DNA from: Bacteroides oleiciplenus YIT 12058
GTDB lineage: Bacteria; Bacteroidota; Bacteroidia; Bacteroidales; Bacteroidaceae
DNA length: 64,000 nt
Assembly: GCF_000315485.1 (NCBI RefSeq)
Contig: NZ_JH992940.1
Span: 124,001 to 188,000, forward strand
Reading direction: 5' to 3'
In this document: piece by piece, positions 8,922-17,998 of the stretch
Layout: each line of letters begins with the position of its first letter
Numbering within the stretch: position 1 is the stretch's first letter
Made by a program: the position numbers and the translations under genes
The notes under the pieces: model-generated
Seen by the model: only the letters and a program-made list of their open reading frames with translations
The model's database searches: none
What the model was told of the DNA's origin: nothing

Positions 8922-10254
8922 TTAAGTATTCATCTACTTTCTGCGCTGCCTTGCGTCCGTCAGCCAGCGCATGCACCACGAGACTCGCACCTCTGGCAGC
9001 ATCTCCTGCCACAAACACGTTCTCCGGGAACTCCGGTTGTTCCGGTTTCAGGAAGCCCATAGCCAGCAGCACCATGTCGGCGTCGATGACTTCTTTCTTT
9101 CCAGTGGGCTTCATAGTGGGGCGTCCGCCATCCTGTGCCGTTGCCCATTCCACTTCTTCCACTTCTACGCCGCAGACTTTGCCGTTCTTCCCAATGAATT
9201 GGTTGGAAGCAAGGCTCCAGCGACGGGTACATCCTTCTTCGTGGCTTGAAGTCGTTTTCAGTACAACGGGCCATTGCGGCCAGGGAGTAGAGGCATTGTG
9301 TCCTACGGGAGGTTGCGGCATGATTTCTATCTGCGTCACGCTCGCGGCTCCTTGGCGGATGCTTGTGCCGATGCAATCCGACCCAGTATCTCCACCACCG
9401 ATGACGAGGACTTTCTTCCCTTTGGCATTCACCAGTTTATCCTTCGGAAAGGTTTCTCCGTCAAGGATGTGGTTCTGCTGTGCCAGCATTTCAAGGGCGA
9501 AGTGGATACCTTTCAGCTCGCGTCCGGGGATGGCGAGGTCGCGTGCCTGCGGGGTTCCGGTGCAGATGCAGTAGGCGTCGAAGCCTGCGGGAAGTTTCTG
9601 CACATCTACCGTTACGCCCATCTCAAATTGAATACCTTCGGCTTCGAGCACCCGCATGCGGCGGTCGATTACTGCTTTATCGAGTTTAAAATTAGGAATA
9701 CCATAGCGCAATAATCCGCCGGGCATGGGTTTGCTGTCGAAAATAGTTATTTCATACCCCCGGGCATTCAGTCGGCATGCGGCAGACAATCCGGCAGGAC
9801 CGGCGCCGATGATGGCCACCCGCTTTCCATTGCGTTCGGGGCGGATAGGAGTGATATAGCCCTCGCGGAAGGCCGCTTCGGCAATGGCGGCTTCATTCTC
9901 ACGGATAGTGACGGGCTCGTCGCAAGAGAGTTTCAGTACACATGATTTCTCGCAGAGGGCGGGGCAGATGCGTCCCGTGAACTCGGGAAAGTCGTTGGTG
10001 GTGGCGAGAACTTCGTAAGCCTCACGCCACCGGCCTTTATAGAGTGCGTCTTGAAATTCGGGTTGCTTGTTGCCCAGCGGACATGCCCAGTGGCAAAAGG
10101 GGACACCGCAGTCCATGCAACGGGATGCCTGAAGTTTGCGGTCGTGGCTGTTCAAAGTCTGTTCCACCTGACTGAAGTCGGTGATGCGTTCGTGGACAGG
10201 GCGGTAACCCGCTTCCTGCCGTGGTATGGTTAAGAATGCTTTTGGATTTCCCAT
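8914..10254 (-). CDS. gltD: glutamate synthase small subunit
   Basis: 446 aa. The N-terminus holds the cysteine clusters for low-potential Fe-S centres (CMDCGVPFCHWACPLGN and CPALCEKSC). Two dinucleotide folds follow: an FAD site GAGPAGLSAACRL and an NADPH site IGGGDTGSDCIG. The subunit passes electrons from NAD(P)H to the large subunit for glutamate formation from glutamine and 2-oxoglutarate. It lies 32 bp downstream of gltB and is clearly cotranscribed with it. Confidence 0.96.
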   Translation of the reverse strand: MGNPKAFLTIPRQEAGYRPVHERITDFSQVEQTLNSHDRKLQASRCMDCGVPFCHWACPLGNKQPEFQDALYKGRWREAYEVLATTNDFPEFTGRICPALCEKSCVLKLSCDEPVTIRENEAAIAEAAFREGYITPIRPERNGKRVAIIGAGPAGLSAACRLNARGYEITIFDSKPMPGGLLRYGIPNFKLDKAVIDRRMRVLEAEGIQFEMGVTVDVQKLPAGFDAYCICTGTPQARDLAIPGRELKGIHFALEMLAQQNHILDGETFPKDKLVNAKGKKVLVIGGGDTGSDCIGTSIRQGAASVTQIEIMPQPPVGHNASTPWPQWPVVLKTTSSHEEGCTRRWSLASNQFIGKNGKVCGVEVEEVEWATAQDGGRPTMKPTGKKEVIDADMVLLAMGFLKPEQPEFPENVFVAGDAARGASLVVHALADGRKAAQKVDEYLNK

Positions 10255-10286
10255 GATTGGACAAATTGTTAGGTTTTAATTATTAA

Positions 10287-13200
10287 TTAATAATCGCGTT
10301 GCATCTCCGCAATCTTCTGTTGCAGCTTCCGCATCTGTTCCTCTTGCAGTACTTTCTTGTACTCGATGGGGACTACCTGAATAAACTCATCCACGTAGCG
10401 GTTCCAGTCGTCAAGCATCGTGCGTGCCAGATTGGAGCCTGTGTAGAGGTAGTGCTGGCGGACAAGCTCGTGCAATTCCTTGCGGTATGAAGCTTCTTCG
10501 ATGAGTGAGAGTTCCACCATTTCCATATTGCAGAAATAATCGAAGTTACCGTCCTTGTTCCAGACGTAAGCCACACCGCCCGACATACCGGCTGCGAAGT
10601 TGCGTCCCGTAGAGCCGAGGACTACGACACGTCCGCCCGTCATATACTCGCAACAGTGGTCTCCCACGCCCTCCACTACGGCAGTGGCGCCGGAGTTGCG
10701 GACGGCAAAACGTTCGCCTACGCGGCCGTTGATATATACTTCACCACTTGTGGCACCATAAAGCAAGGTGTTTCCGGCAATGGTATTCTTTTCGGCCTGG
10801 AAGTTACTACGCACCGGAGGCAGAACGGCGATGCGTCCGCCCGACAGTCCTTTGCCGAGGTAATCGTTTGCTTCACCTTCCAGCTTGAAGTTAACACCCG
10901 CTACAAGGAATGCGCCGAAACTCTGCCCTGCCGAACCTTTGAATTTCACGTTCAGCGTGTGTGCTGGCAGACCTACCTCACCATACTTTGCGGCAATGGC
11001 ACCGGAGAGCATCGCTCCGCAGGCACGGTCAGTGTTGGCAATGGTGTATTCCAGTGAGATTTCTTTCTGGCTCTCCAAGGCTTCGGCGGCGGCATGTAGC
11101 ATTTCCACGTCTTTCACGTGGTCGATGCCATGTTGCTGGTCGATGGTGTGGCGAATGGCGGCATCGTTCGGGATGCGTGCCAAAAGCTTGGAAAAGTCGA
11201 GAAGCTCAAATTTCGGGTTCTCCTCTATTGCCTTTTCTCCTTGTCCCTTTCTTACGATAAGGTCGGTGCGTCCGATGATGTCATCCAGACGTTCCACGCC
11301 GATTTCAGCAAGATACTCGCGTACTTCCTGTGCCAGAAAGGTGAAGAAGTTCACCAGATATTCGCTCCGTCCGTGGAAACGCTTGCGCAGTTCTTCATTC
11401 TGCGTTGCCACACCTACGGGACAGGTATTCTGATGGCATTTACGCATCATGACGCAACCCAGCACAATCAATGCGCTGGTGGCGAAACCGAATTCCTCGG
11501 CTCCCAGCATTGCCATCAGCACGATGTCGCGGCCTGTCTTCAGTTGTCCGTCCACTTGCAGCATCACCTGCCCGCGCAGGCCGTTCAGTACAAGTGTCTG
11601 TTGCGTCTCGCTCAGACCAAGTTCAGGCGAAATACCGGCATAGCGGATGCTGGAAGCAGGAGAAGCCCCCGTTCCCCCTTCTGCACCGGAAATAACGATG
11701 AGGTCGGCTTTGGCCTTTGCCACACCTGCGGCAATGGTTCCCACACCACTTTCCGCCACCAGTTTCACGCTGATTTTGGCACGTGGATTCACATTCTTCA
11801 AGTCGAAAATAAGCTGTGCAAGGTCTTCAATGGAATAAATGTCGTGATGGGGCGGTGGGGAAATCAGAGAGATTCCCGGTATGGAGTGGCGCGTCTTTGC
11901 AATCACCTGATCCACTTTGAAGCCCGGAAGCTGACCGCCTTCGCCCGGCTTGGCACCCTGTGCCACTTTGATTTGTATTTCATCGGCATTCACCAGATAT
12001 TCCGTTGTCACGCCGAAACGCCCGGAAGCTACCTGCTTGATGGCGCTGCGCAGGGAAGTTCCGTCTTCATGCGGAGCGAAGCGGGCACTGTCTTCACCAC
12101 CCTCACCGGTGTTGCTGCGGCCATGAATCTTGTTCATGGCAATAGCCATCGCTTCGTGTGCTTCCTTGCTGATAGAACCGTAGCTCATGGCACCCGTCAC
12201 GAAACGGTGCATGATGCTTTCCGCCGATTCCACTTTATCAATGGGTATCGGGCTATGACGGAAATCAAGAAAATCTCTCAGAAAGATAGGTGCTTCCTTT
12301 TCGTCCACCAACCGGGTAAATTCCTTGAACTTCTTATAGCTGCCCAATCTCGTAGCCAATTGCAGGGTTGAGATGGTTTCCGGGTTCCAGGCATGCTTCT
12401 CGCCGTCTTTGCGGAAAGCGTACAAGCCATTGTTCGGAAGCAAATCCTCCATTTGTCCGGCAAAGCCATTATTGTGGAAAGCAATTGCATCCCGTGCCAC
12501 CTCATCCAGACGGATACCGCCGATAGTGGACTTCAATCCGCCGAAGTAAGCGTTGCTCAGTTCTTCGCTCAATCCCACCGCCTCGAATATTTTCGCACCC
12601 CGGTAGGAGCGGATGGTGGATATACCCATCTTACTCATGATTTTGAATAATCCCTTGCAGATGGATTTGATATACTTCTTTTCTGCTGTAGCATAGTCCA
12701 GTTGGATTTCTTTCTTCGCTACCAGCCTGTCTATCACTGCAAACGCCATGTACGGATTCAGGGCGCTGGCGCCGAAACCCAGCAACAAGGCGGCGTGCAT
12801 CACTTCGCGTATCTCACCGCTTTCCACTACCAGTGCCGTCTGCACGCGTTTTCCTACCGAGATGAGGTGATGGTGTACGGCACTGACAGCCAGCAATGAA
12901 GGGATGGCTGCATGGGTGGCGTCCACATCACGGTCGGTCAGTACAATGTAGTTTACGCCTTCGCTGACAGATTCTTCCGCCTGTTTGCAAAGTGTGGTGA
13001 GTGCTTCTTGCAGTCCGGCACGTCCTTTGTCTACCTCGAACAACATGGGTAGTTTCACCGTCTTGAACCCTTTGTAGCGGATATTACAAAGGATGTCCAG
13101 TTGTGCATTGTTCAGGATGGGGTGATTGAGGCGCACCATTTTACAGTGGCTTTCGCTGGGCGTGAGGATATTCATGCCTACGGCACCAATGTATTCCGTC

Positions 13201-14876
13201 AGTGACATCACCAGTTCCTCGCGTATCGGGTCGATGGGCGGATTGGTGACCTGTGCGAATTGCTGGCGGAAATAATTATATAGAAGTTGTGGCTTATCAG
13301 AGAGCACGGCAAGCGGCGTGTCGTTACCCATAGAGTTGATGGGTTCGGCACCCGTGGTACACATGGGGACGATGAGGCGTTCGACGTCTTCCTTGGAATA
13401 GCCGAAGGTGCGCAGCATGCGGTAATAATCGGGCACTGAATGTTCCACTTTGCGACCGCTTTTCAGCTCATCCAGTTCGATGCGGTTCGTTGCCAGCCAA
13501 CTGCGATAAGGTTTGGCTTCGGCAAGTTGCTTTTTCAGTTCGCCGTCGTAGTAAATTTCTCCCTTCTCGGTGTCCACCAGCAATATCTTGCCCGGTTGCA
13601 GGCGACCTTTTTCCTTGATGTCTCCCGGTTCGAAGTCCATGACGCCTACTTCGCTTGCCACCACCATCATGTCGTTGTGTGTGATGAGGTAACGCGCCGG
13701 ACGCAATCCGTTACGGTCGAGCATGCCACCTGCGAAACGTCCGTCGCTGAACAGCAGTGCGGCAGGGCCGTCCCACGGTTCCATCAGGATGGAATGGTAT
13801 TCGTAGAAGGCTTTCAGGTCTTCACTGATGGGATTCTTCTCATTGAAGGATTCCGGCACCAGCATAGCCATGGCGTGGGGCAGACTCATGCCGGATATTA
13901 CGAGGAATTCCAGCACATTGTCCAGTGAGGCACTGTCGCTCATGCCCGGCTGGATGATAGGGCGTATCTCTTTGATGTCGCCCAGCGAAGGGGAGGAGAG
14001 CACACTTTCGCGAGCCTCCATCCAGCCACGGTTGCCGCGGATGGTGTTGATTTCACCGTTGTGCGCCAGGAGGCGGAAGGGCTGTGCCAGTCCCCAGGTG
14101 GGGAAGGTGTTGGTGCTGAAGCGGGAGTGTACCAGTGCCAGTCCACTGGTGAAATAACTGTTGGTCAGGTCAGGGAAGTAGTTGCGCAGTTGCAGCGAAG
14201 AGAGCATGCCTTTATAAATGATGTTCTTCGTGGACAGTGAGACGATGTAGAAATCTTCCCGTGTCGGGATGTCCCCCTTGTGCACTTTGTTCTCTATTCT
14301 CTTCCTTATTATGTAGAGCTTACGATCTGCCGTTTCGCTTTCCGTAAATCCGGTGATGAAAATCTGCTTGATGTCCGGTTCGTTGGCAAGTGCCGCTTCA
14401 CCCAGTATTTCGGGGCAGGTGGGCACGTTGCGCAGGTGCATCAGTGTTAATCCTTCTTTTTCAATCTCTTCGATGATGATGCTCAGAATGGCGGACTGGT
14501 CTTTTTCGTCCTTCGGCAGGAACAGAAGTCCCGTGCCGTACTTTCCCTTTTCGGGAACGGGGATACCTTGCAGGAGAATAAATTCATGCGGTATTTGCAG
14601 CATGATTCCGGCACCATCTCCGGTTTTGTTATCCGCACCTTCCGCACCGCGATGGCGCATATTTTCTAATACTTTTAATGCCGATTCCACCAACTCGTGC
14701 GATTTACCTCCGTGAATATTCACCAGCATCCCCACACCACAAGCATCATGCTCGTTTTCTGCGTCATACAAACCCAACTGATTGGGCTGTCGCTGGCAAA
14801 CGGACTGTTGTCCTTGTCCGGTTCTTGGTCGACCAGTCTTTTCCTTTGTTTTGTTGTTAAAAAGTTCTTCTTTCAT
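10287..14876 (-). CDS. gltB: glutamate synthase large subunit
   Basis: 1529 aa, full family length. The glutaminase nucleophile is the Cys of DACGVGMLV at about residue 47, so an N-terminal propeptide of roughly 46 aa must be removed. The domains run in order: class II amidotransferase, central domain, FMN-binding synthase barrel (GEGGEDSARF and the GGTGASPAS phosphate-binding region), the 3Fe-4S cysteine motif (MMRKCHQNTCPVGVATQ) and the C-terminal GXGXG beta-helix. It makes two glutamates from glutamine and 2-oxoglutarate with GltD. It is the first gene of the gltB-gltD-asnB block. Confidence 0.97.
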   Translation of the reverse strand: MKEELFNNKTKEKTGRPRTGQGQQSVCQRQPNQLGLYDAENEHDACGVGMLVNIHGGKSHELVESALKVLENMRHRGAEGADNKTGDGAGIMLQIPHEFILLQGIPVPEKGKYGTGLLFLPKDEKDQSAILSIIIEEIEKEGLTLMHLRNVPTCPEILGEAALANEPDIKQIFITGFTESETADRKLYIIRKRIENKVHKGDIPTREDFYIVSLSTKNIIYKGMLSSLQLRNYFPDLTNSYFTSGLALVHSRFSTNTFPTWGLAQPFRLLAHNGEINTIRGNRGWMEARESVLSSPSLGDIKEIRPIIQPGMSDSASLDNVLEFLVISGMSLPHAMAMLVPESFNEKNPISEDLKAFYEYHSILMEPWDGPAALLFSDGRFAGGMLDRNGLRPARYLITHNDMMVVASEVGVMDFEPGDIKEKGRLQPGKILLVDTEKGEIYYDGELKKQLAEAKPYRSWLATNRIELDELKSGRKVEHSVPDYYRMLRTFGYSKEDVERLIVPMCTTGAEPINSMGNDTPLAVLSDKPQLLYNYFRQQFAQVTNPPIDPIREELVMSLTEYIGAVGMNILTPSESHCKMVRLNHPILNNAQLDILCNIRYKGFKTVKLPMLFEVDKGRAGLQEALTTLCKQAEESVSEGVNYIVLTDRDVDATHAAIPSLLAVSAVHHHLISVGKRVQTALVVESGEIREVMHAALLLGFGASALNPYMAFAVIDRLVAKKEIQLDYATAEKKYIKSICKGLFKIMSKMGISTIRSYRGAKIFEAVGLSEELSNAYFGGLKSTIGGIRLDEVARDAIAFHNNGFAGQMEDLLPNNGLYAFRKDGEKHAWNPETISTLQLATRLGSYKKFKEFTRLVDEKEAPIFLRDFLDFRHSPIPIDKVESAESIMHRFVTGAMSYGSISKEAHEAMAIAMNKIHGRSNTGEGGEDSARFAPHEDGTSLRSAIKQVASGRFGVTTEYLVNADEIQIKVAQGAKPGEGGQLPGFKVDQVIAKTRHSIPGISLISPPPHHDIYSIEDLAQLIFDLKNVNPRAKISVKLVAESGVGTIAAGVAKAKADLIVISGAEGGTGASPASSIRYAGISPELGLSETQQTLVLNGLRGQVMLQVDGQLKTGRDIVLMAMLGAEEFGFATSALIVLGCVMMRKCHQNTCPVGVATQNEELRKRFHGRSEYLVNFFTFLAQEVREYLAEIGVERLDDIIGRTDLIVRKGQGEKAIEENPKFELLDFSKLLARIPNDAAIRHTIDQQHGIDHVKDVEMLHAAAEALESQKEISLEYTIANTDRACGAMLSGAIAAKYGEVGLPAHTLNVKFKGSAGQSFGAFLVAGVNFKLEGEANDYLGKGLSGGRIAVLPPVRSNFQAEKNTIAGNTLLYGATSGEVYINGRVGERFAVRNSGATAVVEGVGDHCCEYMTGGRVVVLGSTGRNFAAGMSGGVAYVWNKDGNFDYFCNMEMVELSLIEEASYRKELHELVRQHYLYTGSNLARTMLDDWNRYVDEFIQVVPIEYKKVLQEEQMRKLQQKIAEMQRDY

Positions 14877-14933
14877 CCTTTTGAGTTTACTTTATTCTGT
14901 AGTAATACCTATTATTGTTATCAAATTGTTTGG

Positions 14934-14941
14934 CAAAGATA
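14934..14941 (-). promoter_or_regulatory. -7 promoter box for gltB
   Basis: Minus-strand TATCTTTG lies about 58 bp before the gltB start. It is a consensus -7 element. A CAAA on the plus strand at 14954 could be the -33 element, but the 12-bp spacing is short. Confidence 0.5.
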
Positions 14942-15108
14942 TTGTTTTGGTTTCAAAATGATGTAATAATGGATAAAATTCTAACTTATAAAATTCCTAC
15001 TAATAGGGGTTGTGTTATGGATTGAAAGAAAAATATCGTATTTTATTTTGTATTATAATTAAAACTGTTTATTTTGTAATATGTTGTAAGTTGTGCTGAT
15101 CTGTATTA

Positions 15109-15738
15109 TCAGAATCTATATCCCAATCCTATCTTCAAAGTGGGGCGTATACTCGAAGTGCCGTTGGTCGAGCCATTATATCCTACACCTCCCGCCAGAT
15201 CAAGCAGAAAATGTTTCCATACCCTGCGGAATCCCCAGTAGGGGGTGATGGTGTAAATGGATGCTGCTTTCCACCCATTTGTAATGGCTATCGGGAAGGA
15301 ATAGCCGAAGTTTACCGACAGATAACCTCCTGAATTGCCAAAAGTGCGTTTATCTTTCCGGTGCCGTTTTTGCAAGTTATAATAAAAACGTGGCTCTATG
15401 GCAATATCTCCGGTTACCAGATGATAGTCTTTCGTCGAGAAATAAAATCCATTGTCTGAGTCCATCTCCAGGCCCAATAATTTCCCATATGAGTAAGAAC
15501 TTCCTGCACTGAACACAAGGGTTGCCCGGGGAGCAAAAGCATATTCATAACTATAAGCCAAGCCAATGCCGTTTAAAAGAATGCTATGTCCTGAGACGGT
15601 GGTACTTTGTGCTGATTTATCGCCCTTTTTATCTTGTGGGTGCGCATAAGCAGGCATGCTTAGTTGGAACATAATGAGTATAATCATTGCATAGCCGATG
15701 GCGGGCAGATAATGACGGAGGCTTTCTTCTTTTTTCAT
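15109..15738 (-). CDS. outer-membrane beta-barrel protein, function unknown
   Basis: 209 aa. A long N-terminal hydrophobic segment ending in MPAYAH looks like a signal peptide preceded by a basic stretch. The rest is rich in alternating aromatic and small residues (IGLAYSYEYAFAPRATLVFS, GGYLSVNFGYSFPI), and the chain ends KIGLGYRF with a terminal Phe, the usual signal for barrel assembly. It is therefore likely a small 8-stranded outer-membrane barrel. No specific family could be named with confidence. It lies alone between gltB and the nucleotidyltransferase pair. Confidence 0.6.
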   Translation of the reverse strand: MKKEESLRHYLPAIGYAMIILIMFQLSMPAYAHPQDKKGDKSAQSTTVSGHSILLNGIGLAYSYEYAFAPRATLVFSAGSSYSYGKLLGLEMDSDNGFYFSTKDYHLVTGDIAIEPRFYYNLQKRHRKDKRTFGNSGGYLSVNFGYSFPIAITNGWKAASIYTITPYWGFRRVWKHFLLDLAGGVGYNGSTNGTSSIRPTLKIGLGYRF

Positions 15739-15892
15739 ATAGTCTTTTTTTAAGTTAATAAATTAAGTATTTATCTATAAAGACATGGAGAAGTGCAAAA
15801 CTCCCTACTGCTGAAGTGAAAATACCAGATATTAGGTTACAACCTTTTGCATACACTTCGGGCTTTACAACTTGCGAACAATTAATAAATCA

Positions 15893-15922
15893 TTGTGAAG
15901 TAAAAGAAAAGCGCTATATTTG
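15893..15922 (+). promoter_or_regulatory. promoter for the nucleotidyltransferase pair
   Basis: A TATATTTG -7 box lies at 15915-15922, with TTG at 15893-15895 and a 19-bp spacer, as expected for a Bacteroidetes promoter. The predicted leader to the TTG start at 15963 is about 35 nt. Confidence 0.5.
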
Positions 15923-15962
15923 TATCACAATTGACAGCATTCAATAATAACAATATAGAAAG

Positions 15963-16391
15963 TTGGAGATTTTAGGAACCGATAATCAAGATATCCGCTG
16001 GAAACAACGCTTTCAGAATTATGAAAAAGCGTTCAATCGTTTATCGCGTGCAATAGAAATAGTAAGAATTACTCCTGATGATGATTTGTTACAGTCCGGA
16101 CTTGTACAGACTTATGAATATACATTTGAACTTGCTTGGAAAACGTTGAAAGACTATTTAGAAATGGAAGGATTCCTTTTGCGGTCTCCTCGTGAAACCA
16201 TTCGGCAAGGATTTCAAAGTGGCTATATCACAAATGCAGAAGACTGGTTGCAAGCACTGGCAGACCGTAACCTAGCCGTCCATATTTATGATGACGAAAT
16301 TATAGCTCGTGTCCTTAAAGATATATACGAACGCTATTTCTTCATCCTTCAAGAATTTTACAATAACTTCAAAACCAGAATTAATGAATAG
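15963..16391 (+). CDS. nucleotidyltransferase substrate-binding protein (HI0074-like, HEPN-type helical)
   Basis: 142 aa all-helical protein. Features such as RWKQRFQNYEKAFNRL, YEYTFELAWKTLKDYL and RETIRQGFQSGYI match the nucleotidyltransferase substrate-binding family, which has a HEPN-like fold. It starts at TTG 15963: no ATG is available upstream, an in-frame TAA lies at 15948-15950, and the next internal Met would remove conserved sequence. It overlaps the following MNT gene by 8 bp (ATGAATAG). Such pairs resemble two-gene MNT/HEPN toxin-antitoxin modules, but activity cannot be judged from sequence. Confidence 0.8.
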   Translation: MEILGTDNQDIRWKQRFQNYEKAFNRLSRAIEIVRITPDDDLLQSGLVQTYEYTFELAWKTLKDYLEMEGFLLRSPRETIRQGFQSGYITNAEDWLQALADRNLAVHIYDDEIIARVLKDIYERYFFILQEFYNNFKTRINE

Positions 16392-16716
16392 TATCCTGTG
16401 GGATAAATATGGGTTGAGTGTGGCAAACGGAAAACGAATCACCGATATTCTTTCCCAGTTTGCAGAAGTTCGGGAAGCAATTCTTTTCGGTTCACGGGCT
16501 AAGGGAAATTATAAACCCGGCTCTGACGTCGATCTTGCGGTAAAAGGTCCGATTTCTAAAGATGTATTGTCTGCTTTGCTCACAGCTTTTGAAGATTCTA
16601 TATTGCCTTATTTCTTTGATGTGGTAATCTATGAACACATCACGAACAAAGCACTAAAAGAGCACATCGACCGGGTAGGTATAAGTATCTACAAACCTTT
16701 CATAACATTTTCATAA
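16384..16716 (+). CDS. MNT-type minimal nucleotidyltransferase domain protein
   Basis: 110 aa. The polymerase-beta-type motif is intact: G36-S37 in AILFGSRAKG and D48-x-D50 in GSDVDLAV. The frame is open 25 codons further upstream, but the ATG at 16384 overlaps the partner gene stop and gives a standard MNT start. In characterised MNT/HEPN pairs the MNT protein neutralises its HEPN partner by nucleotidylation. Here the HEPN-like gene comes first, the reverse of many such operons. Whether this pair acts as a toxin-antitoxin module or in another role is unknown. Confidence 0.82.
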   Translation: MNSILWDKYGLSVANGKRITDILSQFAEVREAILFGSRAKGNYKPGSDVDLAVKGPISKDVLSALLTAFEDSILPYFFDVVIYEHITNKALKEHIDRVGISIYKPFITFS

Positions 16717-16768
16717 AAGGGAGTGAATCGTGTCTTTATCCCAAAGAAAGAGTAGGTCAATGGTAGTT

Positions 16769-16809
16769 CATATTGCCAAATTGCCACGTTGCCAAATTGC
16801 CAAAACGTT
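16769..16809. repeat. TTGCCAAATTGCCACG repeat, copy 1
   Basis: Tandem words TTGCCAAA and TTGCCACG. The stretch 16769-16793 is the exact reverse complement of 17727-17751 (25 bp), so the two copies form an inverted repeat around lspA. Confidence 0.85.
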
Positions 16810-16839
16810 AGTCCGTGGCAATTTTATAAAGTATATGCT

Positions 16840-16972
16840 CCGTAGTATCTCCGTACCATCTCCGTGTAATCTCCATATCATCTCCGTATCCGGTCCGTAT
16901 CAAGTCCGTACCAGCCCTCTTCCTATAGATATGGAGCAGGTACGGAGTTGGTACGGACCGGATACGGAGATG
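16840..16972. repeat. CTCCGTA-word palindrome downstream of lspA
   Basis: Seven or more copies of words like TCTCCGTA and GTCCGTA are followed by their reverse complements. Arms 16879-16899 and 16952-16972 match over 21 bp perfectly with a 52-nt loop. A second register pairs 16904-16913 with 16949-16958. The right arm ends one base before the lspA stop codon. It lies between convergent genes, so a terminator role is possible. Confidence 0.85.
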
Positions 16973-16973
16973 G

Positions 16974-17624
16974 TTATTTCTTTAAGAGTCTCTTAAATTC
17001 AGTTTTAGCCAGATGGTAACTATTACTAAAACTTTTTGAGTAGAATAAGAGCAGGATGAATATTCCGCAACTGATAGCCGCATCTGCAATGTTGAACACC
17101 GGACTAAAGAATAGGAAATGATTTCCTCCTATGAATGGTATCCAATCAGGCCAGTTAAATTCAAAAAGAGGAAAGTGGAGCATATCTACCACTTTTCCAT
17201 ATAGCCAGTCGGCATATCCATGTCCCAGAGGTACGAACGTTGCAATCTCGGTGAATGTACTCTTGCTGAAAATAACACCATAAAAGATACTATCAATGAT
17301 ATTCCCAATGGCTCCTGCCAGTATTAATGAAACACAAACAATATAGCCGCGCTTATAGTTAGCTTTTGCAAGTATGGAAATGTACCATATAATGATACCG
17401 GAAAATAAGATACGCAAAACAGTCTGGATAACCTTAGGCATTATCTGCATTCCGAAAGCCATGCCGTTGTTTTCTACAAAATGAATATAAAACCAGTCGG
17501 TGATGCGTATGCTCTCGCCATAGCTCATATTTGTTTTAACCTCTATCTTTACGATTTGGTCAATCATTAAAACTCCCAATACAACAAGAATAGAAAGCCA
17601 TCCTTTAGAAAAAGTACTTTTCAT
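16974..17624 (-). CDS. lspA: signal peptidase II (prolipoprotein signal peptidase)
   Basis: 216 aa inner-membrane aspartic protease that removes the signal peptide of diacylated lipoproteins. The two catalytic aspartate motifs are present: GAIGNIIDS and FNIADAAIS. The N-terminal helix carries MIDQIVKIEVKTNM, followed by FYIHFVENNGMAFG. The protein is about 50 aa longer than E. coli LspA. The extra length is mainly a periplasmic loop between the two motifs (about residues 120-165) containing VPLGHGYADWLYGKVVDM and WPDWIPFIGGNHF, which I believe is usual for Bacteroidetes. It is the only lspA in the window and would serve the many lipoproteins seen here. Confidence 0.94.
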   Translation of the reverse strand: MKSTFSKGWLSILVVLGVLMIDQIVKIEVKTNMSYGESIRITDWFYIHFVENNGMAFGMQIMPKVIQTVLRILFSGIIIWYISILAKANYKRGYIVCVSLILAGAIGNIIDSIFYGVIFSKSTFTEIATFVPLGHGYADWLYGKVVDMLHFPLFEFNWPDWIPFIGGNHFLFFSPVFNIADAAISCGIFILLLFYSKSFSNSYHLAKTEFKRLLKK

Positions 17625-17690
17625 ATTATAGTAAAATTATAGTGTCGTTTGTTATGTGCCTCAAATGTACGAATTATATTTGATTTTTAG

Positions 17691-17752
17691 CGGTGAAATT
17701 GCCACCGCCTATGCAAATGACAATATGGCAACGTGGCAATTTGGCAATATGG
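17691..17752. repeat. TTGCC repeat, inverted copy 2
   Basis: Reverse-complement copy of the 16769 repeat. 17727-17751 matches 16769-16793 exactly over 25 bp. A further related word and a small GCGGT/ACCGC hairpin lie at 17691-17710. Confidence 0.8.
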
Positions 17753-17962
17753 AAAAGTGTTCCTCTTGTCGGATTGGAAGAATTTTCCGCTATCTCCTTT
17801 CAATATAAAACTAAATTTCCTTTGCTTGATATGAATTTGCAAGCAAAAGCCTTTTGCTTTAATAAGTTTGTTTTTGTTAACATTTTGACATGAAAATAAC
17901 TTTTTTCTATTCTTTTGATGAATAAATTGAGAAAATATAAACTTTATGTTCCGGAGAATGCT

Positions 17963-17970
17963 TATCTTTG
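17963..17970 (+). promoter_or_regulatory. -7 promoter box for glmS
   Basis: TATCTTTG lies 29 bp before the chosen glmS ATG at 17999. It places transcription start inside the longer open frame, which argues against the upstream ATG at 17915. Confidence 0.55.
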
Positions 17971-17998
17971 CAGCGCAGAATTAAATACTGAATATATT

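Larger units (their letters stand above)
17625..17998. other. 374-bp gap between lspA and glmS
   Basis: The gap holds divergent promoter boxes: minus TACATTTG at 17662-17669 for lspA, and plus TATATTTG at 17675-17682 and TATCTTTG at 17963-17970 for glmS. It also holds the second TTGCC repeat at 17691-17752. Short open frames here have no coding features. Confidence 0.6.

Noticed and set aside
11118..12371. Long open frame (417 codons) on the plus strand inside gltB
   Set aside because: It is antisense to a clearly conserved enzyme and its translation shows no domain or composition of a real protein. It is a codon-bias shadow.
17693..17893. 66-codon frame before glmS
   Set aside because: It covers the TTGCC repeat and glmS promoter region and has no protein-like character.
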